This document shows, piece after piece, positions 15,928 to 23,630 of a DNA stretch of 23,630 nucleotides. Positions within the stretch are counted from its first letter, which is position 1, and every line of letters begins with the position of its first letter. The position numbers and the translations under genes were made by a program. The stretch lies in assembly GCA_964473465.1 (NCBI GenBank), contig CAYYPE010000022.1, forward strand, positions 1-23,630. Direction: 5' to 3'. This DNA is from CALHRB01 sp964473465 (lineage in GTDB: Bacteria; Bacteroidota; Ignavibacteria; Kapaibacteriales; UBA2268). The notes below the pieces were generated by a model that saw nothing but the letters and a program-made list of their open reading frames with translations, did no database searches and was not told the origin of the DNA.

Positions 15928-18384
15928 ATGAAGAAGAAGATCTTTTTATTATTTCTTATTGCTTGTTTTCAAATAATTTCAGTCTTTTCTCAATGGGAGC
16001 ACAAATACCAAGCAGTATATGAACAATGTTTTCTCGAAAAGGATGGGAAGTTCTACCAAGGCTTTACAAATGGAATTTCAATTTATGATTTACAAAGCAA
16101 AAAAAGACAATTCCTAACGATGCATAATTCTGACTTGCCGGGAAATTACATTAACTCTTTTTTATTGCTAAACGACAATACAATATTGGTAAGCACAAAC
16201 AGAGGGTTGGCAGTCATTGAAAATGGGATAGTTTCAATAAACAAGCCAATTTGTACTAATTACCCTGATAATGATGCAAGGTTTTTATACAAAGACGATA
16301 ATTCAAACATCTGGACTTTTTCTGCCAAGAAAGTCCACTTATATAAAGATAACCAATGGAGAACCTTTGATTTAAACACCCAAAGCATACCATTTTCTTA
16401 TGAAATACTTGAATTGTTCATTGATGGGAATGAGGTTCTTGCCATGTTCAATAATAAATCTAAATCCAGCACAACTTTCTATTACTCCAAGATAAGAGAT
16501 CTTTATGTTTCAATTGCAAAAATCAATGAAAATGGGATTTATGAATTATGGCTTGACAAAAAAAGTTTTCCTTACAGGCAAGCCGGGTATAGCTTTATCA
16601 GGGTAGGTGATGAATTATGGCTTCAGAATTACGATTCCGTTTATACTTACAAAAATCAAACTTGGGAACAAAATAAAACATTTAACTTCGGTGATTTTAA
16701 ACCATACTTCAGTAATAATAGTAAGTCCTTGCAAAAGGATAAATTAGGCAGAATTTGGACTATTATCGAAAATACACAAAAAAAGATCAGGGTACCTGCA
16801 GTATTCGATCCAACGAGCAAGCAGGTTACAGTTTACCTTGAGAACGAAAACCAGTCATTTTCTAATCTTTCGTTATTAAGCGATGGGAAAGTAATTGCAT
16901 GGAATAATAATAATATTTTCATTTTTGATATTGATAAAAATGCGTGGGAGAAAAGAACTGCAATTTCCTCAGGAGTTCCTCAAAATGGTTATTTTGGAAG
17001 CCCAAGAATAATTGATAACAAGATATATGTCTATCTTTCAGTTGTTTATTCAAATTACACATATGATTACTCATATTATGGCAACCTGCTGTGTATAGAT
17101 GATCAGACGACAATTCCAAAAATTTATGAGGGTTTGCCTTATGCATCTATCACACAGTTTGCTATAAATAAAAAAGGCCAAGGGATATATCAGGGAAGAT
17201 TCTATGGGGAAGAATTACAATATCAAACATCAACAGAATTCATAAAACCGCGTTTTTATTCAAATGTCGTACCTACAATTCCAACTTATGATGGAAATGT
17301 ATATTTTACAAAGTTGCAGGTTAATAATCAAAATCTTTATTCCACAATAGCAACATGGGACGACACAGGTATGAACTACCTCGACATGGGTTTCATCGAA
17401 AAAAAATCAGATATACAAAGCATAGATTCTTATCATGATAATATCATAACTTTTGGGTCATATAGTTATAATTCAGGAAATGACTCATTGACAACTTGTA
17501 TTTCGATATATAATATAAAAAACAAAACACTTAATAAATATGACAAGTTCAATTCCGATCTACCGGATTTTTACTATTTCAAGGATGGAATTTTCTGGAT
17601 GGCTATGGATACTGTGCCTCAAAGCTTCAGTGCAGACAAGGATGGAAATATTTGGCTTATGACATCAATGAGTCTGATAAAATTTAAGGATGGAAAATCA
17701 GTTATTTACGATCTACCAAAAAGCACTACCGGAAAACCAATGACAAATATTATCGATATCCATTTTGATGGAAATACAAAACAGATTCTGGGTTATTACG
17801 AATCATTTGAAGCTTTTAATTATCCAAGTGATATAAAGCTATACTTTTTTGATGTAACCGCGACCAAATGGGATAGCATAGAAACAAAAGATGCAGGTTT
17901 CATCGGGAAATTTGTCCGGTTGAAAAAGTTGCTTGACGGTAATGTTTGGGCATGCGACAATCTCGGTTATCTGTATAAATATGCTGGGGATGGTAAATTC
18001 AATGTATTTGATTTAAGAATCAATGATAAGCCAAACCTTCGTTTTCAAATTAATGATTTCATGATAGATGTAAACGGTTATTTGCATCTGGGAACCGATA
18101 TTGGTATCTTGACCAACAAGTCAATATTATTGAAAGTGGATGACAAGATTGAATTGGATGTGAAATTATTAGCCTATCCGAATCCGTTCAACAGTCAAAT
18201 TTATATTGTTCATACAGCGCAAAATATAATGGAATTGGAGCTTATTGATATTTTTGGGAGGCCAATGGTTAAAGCTTGTGGCACAAATTCTATGAATACT
18301 GAGAATATTCCTTCTGGAATATATGTTTTAAAAATCAAGACATCGGAGAATGCTTTTCAATCAGTAAAAGTGATTAAATTATAA
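15928..18384 (+). CDS. Secreted beta-propeller protein with T9SS sorting domain
   Basis: The start at 15928 is preferred because it gives a standard signal peptide (MKKKIFLLFLIACFQIISVFSQ, cleaved before Q22); the frame is open back to 15883. 818 residues. The mature protein is built of repeated strands like the two-component-regulator propeller type: 'ILVSTNRGLAVIENG', 'SNIWTFSAKKVHLYKD', 'LGRIWTIIENTQ', 'DGNIWLMTSMSLIKFKDG' and 'DGNVWACDNLGYLYKY' share a D-G-N-I/V-W core. The C-terminus is a type A T9SS sorting domain starting YPNPFNSQIYI (about 750) with 'ELIDIFGR' and 'IPSGIYVLKI'. It should be exported by T9SS and anchored or released at the surface. No enzyme motif is seen. Two bases after its stop lies a second, truncated sorting-domain sequence in a different frame. 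Confidence 0.88.
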   Translation: MKKKIFLLFLIACFQIISVFSQWEHKYQAVYEQCFLEKDGKFYQGFTNGISIYDLQSKKRQFLTMHNSDLPGNYINSFLLLNDNTILVSTNRGLAVIENGIVSINKPICTNYPDNDARFLYKDDNSNIWTFSAKKVHLYKDNQWRTFDLNTQSIPFSYEILELFIDGNEVLAMFNNKSKSSTTFYYSKIRDLYVSIAKINENGIYELWLDKKSFPYRQAGYSFIRVGDELWLQNYDSVYTYKNQTWEQNKTFNFGDFKPYFSNNSKSLQKDKLGRIWTIIENTQKKIRVPAVFDPTSKQVTVYLENENQSFSNLSLLSDGKVIAWNNNNIFIFDIDKNAWEKRTAISSGVPQNGYFGSPRIIDNKIYVYLSVVYSNYTYDYSYYGNLLCIDDQTTIPKIYEGLPYASITQFAINKKGQGIYQGRFYGEELQYQTSTEFIKPRFYSNVVPTIPTYDGNVYFTKLQVNNQNLYSTIATWDDTGMNYLDMGFIEKKSDIQSIDSYHDNIITFGSYSYNSGNDSLTTCISIYNIKNKTLNKYDKFNSDLPDFYYFKDGIFWMAMDTVPQSFSADKDGNIWLMTSMSLIKFKDGKSVIYDLPKSTTGKPMTNIIDIHFDGNTKQILGYYESFEAFNYPSDIKLYFFDVTATKWDSIETKDAGFIGKFVRLKKLLDGNVWACDNLGYLYKYAGDGKFNVFDLRINDKPNLRFQINDFMIDVNGYLHLGTDIGILTNKSILLKVDDKIELDVKLLAYPNPFNSQIYIVHTAQNIMELELIDIFGRPMVKACGTNSMNTENIPSGIYVLKIKTSENAFQSVKVIKL

Positions 18385-18385
18385 T

Positions 18386-18541
18386 ATCAAAATCAAAATC
18401 TTCAACCTGCTCGGAGAGTGTGTGATAAATGAATCCATTCATCCGATGTCTCCAAGTCATCGGATGAATATTGATAACTTCCCGGCGGGGCTTTATTTTG
18501 TCCGTGTTGGGGATTGGGTGGGTAGGTTTGTCAAGATTTGA
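18386..18541 (+). pseudogene. Orphan fragment of a T9SS type A sorting domain
   Basis: In a frame different from the upstream gene, 18386-18541 reads IKIKIFNLLGECV..., continues 'NIDNFPAGLYFVRVGDW' and ends 'VGRFVKI' plus TGA. This is the C-terminal two thirds of a type A sorting domain (strand, 'IFNLLGE', 'PAGLYFVRVGD', terminal basic strand). It has no start codon, signal peptide or N-terminal part, so it cannot be a functional gene on its own. The last 60 bases are about half G+C (32 of 60), well above the surroundings, which suggests a different origin or different codon use. It is probably a leftover of recombination between sorting-domain cassettes. It contains the perfect inverted repeat at 18437-18469. 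Confidence 0.75.
18437..18469. repeat. Perfect 12-bp inverted repeat with 9-base loop
   Basis: ATTCATCCGATG (18437-18448) and CATCGGATGAAT (18458-18469) are exact reverse complements separated by TCTCCAAGT. No T run follows, so it is not a standard terminator. It lies inside the orphan sorting-domain fragment, where it encodes 'IHPM' and 'HRMN'. Confidence 0.85.
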
Positions 18542-18573
18542 AAAAAATAATTTTTTCCTGAAACTTTTTTATT

Positions 18574-18581
18574 TACTTTTG
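18574..18581 (+). promoter_or_regulatory. Candidate -7 box for the Cys-rich surface protein (TACTTTTG)
   Basis: TACTTTTG matches TAnnTTTG and lies in the spacer after the orphan sorting-domain fragment. A clear -33 TTG is not seen. If used, the transcript would have a leader of about 125 bases containing the palindrome at 18659-18675. Confidence 0.25.
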
Positions 18582-18658
18582 TGTTATAGTATTATTATTT
18601 ATTTTAAAGTAATAGAAACTGTTAAAATAGGAAATAAATATAAATAACTCCGTCAGCA

Positions 18659-18675
18659 ATCATCAATTTGATGAT
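18659..18675. repeat. 17-bp palindrome in the leader of the Cys-rich gene
   Basis: ATCATCAA-T-TTGATGAT is a perfect 8-bp inverted repeat around one central base, 38 bases before the ATG at 18714. With no loop it looks more like a protein binding site than an RNA hairpin. Function is unknown and chance is possible in this AT-rich leader. Confidence 0.4.
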
Positions 18676-18702
18676 AAAGATAAATATTTTTATTTTATTT
18701 AC

Positions 18703-18707
18703 AGGAG
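18703..18707 (+). promoter_or_regulatory. Shine-Dalgarno AGGAG that fixes the start at 18714
   Basis: AGGAG sits six bases before the ATG at 18714, an uncommonly good ribosome binding site for this window. It marks 18714 as the true start even though the long frame is only open from 18745 (first usable start TTG at 18799), and therefore supports the frameshift at the G tract. Confidence 0.75.
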
Positions 18708-18713
18708 TTCTCA

Positions 18714-21700
18714 ATGAAAAGCACAAGCCTTTTTAAGCGAATAATTTACTTATTCGTTATCGTCTCTATTATTAAACTCGGGGGGGGGGGGTAACCTCTT
18801 GGCACAAACCTGCCAACCTGAGGGAGGTACACCTTATAATTTGATCAAAAATCCAAATTTCCAAATAAGGTGGTACTTGTCCGGATGGGAAAATAAAGTC
18901 AATTATTTTTCTGCACGTCTCAGGAGCCAAAGCGATAACCCATGGTTCAACACCTGCGGTTGGACGCTCAATGATGGACCCGATAGAGCAGAAATAATGC
19001 CTAACAGGGCAACACCTGATTTATTTGGTTCTCAATTAATAGACGAAAGAAACGATGTAAGAATTTGTCCATGCGGGCAGATCGGGATAGGAGGAAATAT
19101 CTACGGAATCCAACGACCTCATAACAGGTGCACTGGCGGTTGTCAACAACCTCAAACAATAACGGAATCTTATGCAGGAATCGGATATAAATTCTGCTAT
19201 ACTTCTAATGACTTGTTAAAATTACCTAACATACCTGATTCAAAAATAAATCAGTGGTCAGAATATCTTGTTCAGGAACTCGAAAGTCCATTAGAAATTG
19301 GAAAGATTTATAAATTTTCCTTTAAAATCAGTTTGGGAAATACGTTTAATGATGAATGGACTAATGAGTGGGGAAATTATGAGGAACACATAGCAATATG
19401 GTTAAAATATTTAGGAGCAATGTTTTCTGTAAGTAAAATTAGTTCTGAAATACAACAGATTTATACATATTCTATTGATGAAAATAACTGGGATAATATA
19501 AATAATTCAAATTTTGAAAATTCTGAAATTAAAATAATTAATTTCACCAAACTAGATAAAAAAGGAGATGAAACATCTAATAATTGTCATTGGATGGAAG
19601 TATCCGGTTATTTCAGGGCTTGTAAACCATTTAGATATCTTTATATAGGGCATTTTAACCCGAGCATAAGATATGAAATCGGTGATCAATATAAATGTGG
19701 TGATAAAATCTATAGCACTTTTTATTTTATCGGTGACGTTAAACTCTTTAATGTTACAGATAATCCGAATTACTTTCCAGGTAGCGCTAACTGCAGTTAT
19801 GGAAGTGGTATAGGGCAATGCAGCTGTGAAAACAGCAATTATAAAATTAATATCAATTCTTCACCAATTCCCGAAGGAGACCCCTGTGATAACGGGAAAT
19901 GCTGTACAAATATCTCTATACAAAAGGACAGAGCCTTTTCCTGCAAATTTAATTTTTTAAAATTACTATTTACTTACTACGACAATCAAAACAAACAAAA
20001 AAAAATAAGCGAACTGGTTTATATTCCACCGGACAAATACAATAATTTTATGAATGAGGAGAGTGTTTCTGTTTTTGATTTATGCCTTGACCGATCATTT
20101 GAATATAAAGATATAACTGTCACATCTAAACTTTTTAATTCAACAGACATTTTAAGTCCTGGCGGCATTTGTGATAACATTGCGGGATTATGGTTTGGAG
20201 AATCTCAGCATGTTTCATTTCAGGTATATTGTCAATGTAACTGTGATGATCTTCTTCATGATAATCATTTTATATTAACAGAAGATCCTGTGAATCCGTG
20301 CTGTTCTAAACTTACCTTAAATAATATTAACAGTGATTGCGATTGGTATATTGACGGATTGTACGCACAAGTATATATTCAACAGCCAAATTATATTTTT
20401 GATTATATTTCCGATCCAAATGATTTGACATTTATTAATAATTCTATATGGGGACAACCAACTTACGATCAAGACAACCATACATTTTATTGGAACACAC
20501 CTGCAGTATTTACAGAAAAATTTATTCGTAAAGGACAAGAAACAGATGTTACAACTATTTGTGTTCCAAATGATGGTAAAATATATAAAATCATTTTTTT
20601 TTCAAGTAATGATGGTACTTTTAATAATACCTGTAAATCACCGGATTTCTTCAAACGATGCTACCCGTCTTTGCCCTCAATATTCTGTGATAATTTAACT
20701 CTGGAATTAGAGAAGGATGAAACAGACCCGTCAAAGTGTTGTTATTATTTATATTTAAAAAATATACCTTTGAATTGCGAAGATTTTTACTTCAATCTTT
20801 ATGAAACAAAATTTCAAGGATTATCAACAGAAGACCTAAGGGCTGAAAATATTCCTTATAGTCAAGGAGTGAATGTATCAGGAAAAGGCAGGCGATTTGG
20901 TCCGTTTTGCGTTGACAATACTGTTTATATATCCGGAGTAAGGCATATTAAAGTTGATTTCTTCTTTGATAATGAAACATTCTGTTCAAAAAATGTTGAT
21001 ACCGAAGAAGAATGTCCTAATAACTCATGTTGTGATGAAATATCTGTAGTTCCTAATCAACCAACAAAAGGTTTACACGGAGAGTGCTGTTACACTTTTA
21101 ATGTTCAAGCTGGCACAGGAGATTGCATGCCAACATCACTTACTATTACCGACACAAAAGATAAAATACCACCTATATCAATTAATACATACACAAATGG
21201 CACTTTGCCTGCTACTCCTGTTTGCTTTACAAGAAATTCCGGACCTCAGCACCTCAAGTTCGACTTTTCCATTGGCGATCCGGCAAAACATTGCATTAAG
21301 GATGTATATTTATCTTGCACTGATGATTGCTGTAATGAAATTCATGTAAATGCTTTACCCAGCCCGCAATTTGATAACGGAAGCGAATGTTGTTTTTATG
21401 TTTACGTTACAATAGACGAGGGTTTTGAGTGCAATCTATATAAAATTGCCGTTTATGATTATAATGACAATTTCCTCTATGAAAGCGATAATGCACCAAT
21501 CGAAAGTGGCGGTCATTTGTTTGAATATTGTGTCATTAAAACAGCTTTCTTTGGGGATCCATTGTTACCTTTACCGATAAAAATCAAATTGTTAGATAGT
21601 GACGGCAAGGGGATATGCCTTCCTGTAAGTGCCTTTATTAATCCATGCAATTTTATTGTTGACCCTTGCAAACCTGATTATGATGAGGCTGACTTTATTT

Positions 21701-22551
21701 TACCGCCAAGAAAAGGGACTGCTAAATATAGATGCCCTAATTCATCTGTTGATTGTTACGTTGATTATGAATACACATACAGGCATGTTACTAATGGACA
21801 ACAATCAATTCACCGTGATGTTGAAGTTGTAAACTTCAAATATAATAACGACCCCCTATGCGACTGTTTCGACGCTATGAGAGATGCGATGCTGGTGGAA
21901 ATATTTAAAACTCCCGAAGTCTATAATGAATTTAAAATTCCAGTTGAAATGCAACAACCCAATGTTGAGTACTGTTTCACAAACTTCAGAGTAATTTCTA
22001 ATGATTGCTGGAGATGGCATACAAGGGAAGATGGAAGGAGAGTGTATACAACTTACTGCCCCACAGATGAATGCTGTTATGCTTCATTTACTGTTTGCTA
22101 TGTGAAGGATTTGAATAATAATATAACAATGACCAGATATTTCCAAAACTCACCCGCATATTCAATGCCGGAGCAATGTCCACAAGGTTGTTCTTCCAGG
22201 AATTGCGAAAAATGGTTTCCTGATTTGGTTCATGGCAGGGAATTTTCGGAAGAGAATTTAATCGAAAACAAGGATGTTATTTGTAATGTAACAGCAATTC
22301 AGGATATAAACAGTGATAATATTAACATTAATATTAATATTAATATTAATATGGAATGTAATCTAAATGGATATGTAACTCTTGAGCTATATGATTTACT
22401 TGGTAATTTGATAATTAATGAAAAGTTTGAAAAAAACAATTATTATGTTACTTATCCATTAAAACAAGAAATAAACATGGGCATGTATGTTATCCGTGTA
22501 AAAATTGATGATGTACAAGTATTTAAAAATAAAATATTAATAATAAATTAA
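18714..22551 (+). CDS. Giant Cys-rich T9SS surface protein, switched out of frame by a 12-G tract
   Basis: The ATG at 18714 has a good Shine-Dalgarno and encodes a signal peptide (MKSTSLFKRIIYLFVIVSII...). After CTC (18777-18779) come 12 G and then TAA, so as written translation stops after 26 codons. With 11 (or 14) G the frame continues through 'NLLAQTCQPEGG', with a natural cleavage site at LLA|Q, into one frame to 22551 (1278 residues). The N-terminal part ('LIKNPNFQIRWYLSGWEN', later 'SEYLVQELESPLEIGKIY') resembles the jelly-roll-like domain of Bacteroidota surface proteins that begin 'NLVPNPSFE'. Five Cys-rich modules follow, beginning near 19900, 20300, 20686, 21028 and 21328, with patterns such as CCDEISV...GECCYTF. 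Another Cys-rich domain (about 21650-22230) and a T9SS-like sorting domain ('LELYDLLGNLII', 'MGMYVIRVKI') end the protein. No enzymatic motif is recognised; adhesion or a structural role is inferred. Confidence 0.85.
18780..18791 (+). repeat. Poly-G tract of 12, candidate phase-variation switch
   Basis: Twelve consecutive G in sequence that is otherwise about one third G+C, located within the signal-peptide region of the surface-protein gene. Reading from the ATG at 18714: 12 G leads straight to TAA; 13 G leads to a TGA about 18 codons later; 8, 11 or 14 G joins the long frame. The tract is the only point where the signal-peptide frame and the long frame need to be joined. Confidence 0.9.
22321..22350 (+). 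repeat. Tandem hexamer ATTAAT, five copies, in frame
   Basis: ATTAAC followed by four exact ATTAAT units encodes an alternating Asn-Ile stretch just before the sorting domain of the Cys-rich protein. Unit length is a multiple of three, so copy-number changes would alter linker length without a frameshift. Confidence 0.85.
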
Positions 22552-22559
22552 AAATAATA

Positions 22560-22590
22560 ATCTGCCTGATTTAACATCAGGCTGATTTTT
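22560..22590 (+). terminator. Intrinsic terminator after the Cys-rich surface protein gene
   Basis: GCCTGAT (22564-22570), loop TTAAC, ATCAGGC (22576-22582), extended by further pairs beyond one T-T mismatch, followed by TTTTT ending at 22590. It lies 12 bases after the stop codon and separates this gene from the next. Confidence 0.85.
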
Positions 22591-22620
22591 GTTATATAAA
22601 AAATTGATTTTAAAATGTAG

Positions 22621-23630
22621 ATGAAAAAGATTATAAATTTTAGAAATATAATTATTTGCCTTCTGTTTTTTGCTAATATAAGCATAACATTAGCCCGCCC
22701 GCCAGGATGGGAAGTCGTTGATATAAGACCGGATGCAAGTCCTGAATACGAGTATAGCTATTTTTTTGACATAAAATGTGCCGATTCTTTAAATTGCATT
22801 GCTTGGGCAAATATTTATACTGGCGGATACTATTTAAGACGCACAACTGATGGTGGAAAAATATGGAAGACTGTTTATATGGATTCAGCATATTATACCG
22901 GTCCGAATAAAAGGTATGAGGTTGCCGACCTACAGGAGATATCTTATCCCGATACTAATCTGTTTATTGCAATAGCCGATTCAGGTTATGTTCTCAGAAC
23001 TACTAATAAGGGTGAGACTTGGCAGAAATATAATTTAGGTAAGGATAAATCATTAGGTAGACTCAGGATGTTTGATGATAAATATGGAATCATGGGAATT
23101 TTAAAAAAGCCATGGGATTCAAGTGCATATTTGTATGAAACAAACGATGGAGGTTTGTCTTGGTTTCCGTTAAATTATTTATATAGAGATTTCTTTTTCC
23201 AAGAAATAGAATTGATTGATAAAGAAACAATGTATTGTATAGCTTTGGTTTTAGGTTCAAAAGAAGAAAGATTTTATTCCTATATCGCAAAGAATAATTT
23301 CAGTTACTGGGATACAGTGGGTGTCATACCTGATTTTCTTCCCTATATGGATTTTGTCGATGAAGAAAACGGTTGGGTATGCGGTGGTAGGCGAACAGAC
23401 CTGAACGATTATTCTACAACATATCAAAAAATAGCCCACACAAGCGATGGAGGCAGAACCTGGGAATATCAAAGAAACCAAAAATTCAACGGTTGGAGCT
23501 TGAACGGTGTTAAATTCTATGATAAGAATTTTGGTATGGTAACCAGCGGTGGCGGCTTAATACTTATGACATTCGACGGTGGAAAAAACTGGAAGGAGGA
23601 ATATTTATACAAAATCCCTGACAAAGACCC
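22621..23630 (+). CDS. Secreted Asp-box (BNR/Ycf48-like) propeller protein, cut by window edge
   Basis: The frame is open from the ATG at 22621 to the right edge, giving 336 complete codons without a stop; the C-terminus is missing. The signal peptide is MKKIINFRNIIICLLFFANI... with cleavage probably near 'TLA'. Five Asp-box motifs follow (S/T-x-D/N-x-G-x-x-W): TTDGGKIW (75-82), TTNKGETW (127-134), TNDGGLSW (174-181), TSDGGRTW (274-281) and TFDGGKNW (317-324), spaced about 43-100 residues. These are turns of a beta-propeller as in sialidases, sortilin and Ycf48. No sialidase catalytic residues (Arg triad) can be assigned, so the name describes the fold rather than activity. A T9SS sorting domain at the missing end is likely by analogy with its neighbours. 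A terminator precedes it, so it probably has its own promoter, not identified. Confidence 0.88.
   Translation, partial: MKKIINFRNIIICLLFFANISITLARPPGWEVVDIRPDASPEYEYSYFFDIKCADSLNCIAWANIYTGGYYLRRTTDGGKIWKTVYMDSAYYTGPNKRYEVADLQEISYPDTNLFIAIADSGYVLRTTNKGETWQKYNLGKDKSLGRLRMFDDKYGIMGILKKPWDSSAYLYETNDGGLSWFPLNYLYRDFFFQEIELIDKETMYCIALVLGSKEERFYSYIAKNNFSYWDTVGVIPDFLPYMDFVDEENGWVCGGRRTDLNDYSTTYQKIAHTSDGGRTWEYQRNQKFNGWSLNGVKFYDKNFGMVTSGGGLILMTFDGGKNWKEEYLYKIPDKD

Noticed and set aside
18509..18526. Possible G-quadruplex (GGGG, GGG, GGG, GG) in the orphan sorting-domain fragment
   Set aside because: The fourth run has only two G and the bases are accounted for by the Gly/Trp/Val codons of the sorting-domain reading frame.
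22673..22891. Minus-strand open frame of 72 codons, and similar ones at 23090-23481
   Set aside because: They are opposite the Asp-box propeller gene, which has a signal peptide and five conserved motifs in frame.
1..23630. CRISPR array, transposase, integrase, rRNA or tRNA genes
   Set aside because: No regularly spaced direct repeats, transposase or integrase motifs, or RNA gene signatures were seen.

Overview
The window reads as an AT-rich (roughly one third G+C) chromosomal segment from the Bacteroidota/Chlorobi group, most likely an Ignavibacteria- or Kapabacteria-like lineage. This is inferred from several secreted proteins with C-terminal type A (Por/T9SS) sorting domains of the form 'YPNPF ... 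GxYxxxx ... KxxxxK', from signal peptides ending in 'AQ' or 'SQ', from candidate promoters of the Bacteroidota type (TAnnTTTG), and from sparse Shine-Dalgarno sequences. No 16S rRNA or tRNA is present, so the assignment rests on protein style alone.

Layout. 1-393 (-) is the N-terminal part of a secreted WD40-like protein cut by the window edge. 498-874 (-) looks like a decayed gene in two frames. 1246-3480 (+) is a RelA/SpoT-type (p)ppGpp enzyme whose hydrolase domain has lost nearly all catalytic residues. A same-strand run follows: a large secreted VWA/WD40/cohesin-like protein (3580-7296), a smaller secreted protein with an apparent frameshift at its start (about 7352-8489), histidyl-tRNA synthetase hisS (8518-9774) and a membrane histidine kinase that overlaps the hisS stop codon (9774-11018). 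A minus-strand operon of a family 2 glycosyltransferase, a family 4-like glycosyltransferase and a small lipoprotein (13701 down to 11012) probably makes or decorates a surface glycan. An RCK-type potassium channel (13813-14862, +) and a HAD phosphatase (15607-14855, -) converge on each other.

The right third is a surface-protein region: a secreted beta-propeller protein with a T9SS domain (15928-18384), an orphan fragment of another T9SS sorting domain containing a perfect hairpin (18386-18541), a very large Cys-rich T9SS protein (18714-22551), a terminator, and a secreted Asp-box propeller protein running off the edge (22621-23630).

The most notable signal is a run of 12 G at 18780-18791, inside the signal-peptide codons of the Cys-rich surface protein. 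As written the gene is out of frame (OFF) and stops directly after the tract; 11 or 14 G would restore one 1278-residue open frame (ON). This has the form of a slipped-strand phase-variation switch for a T9SS-exported surface protein, with homopolymer sequencing error as the main alternative. A second in-frame hexamer repeat lies just before the sorting domain of the same gene.
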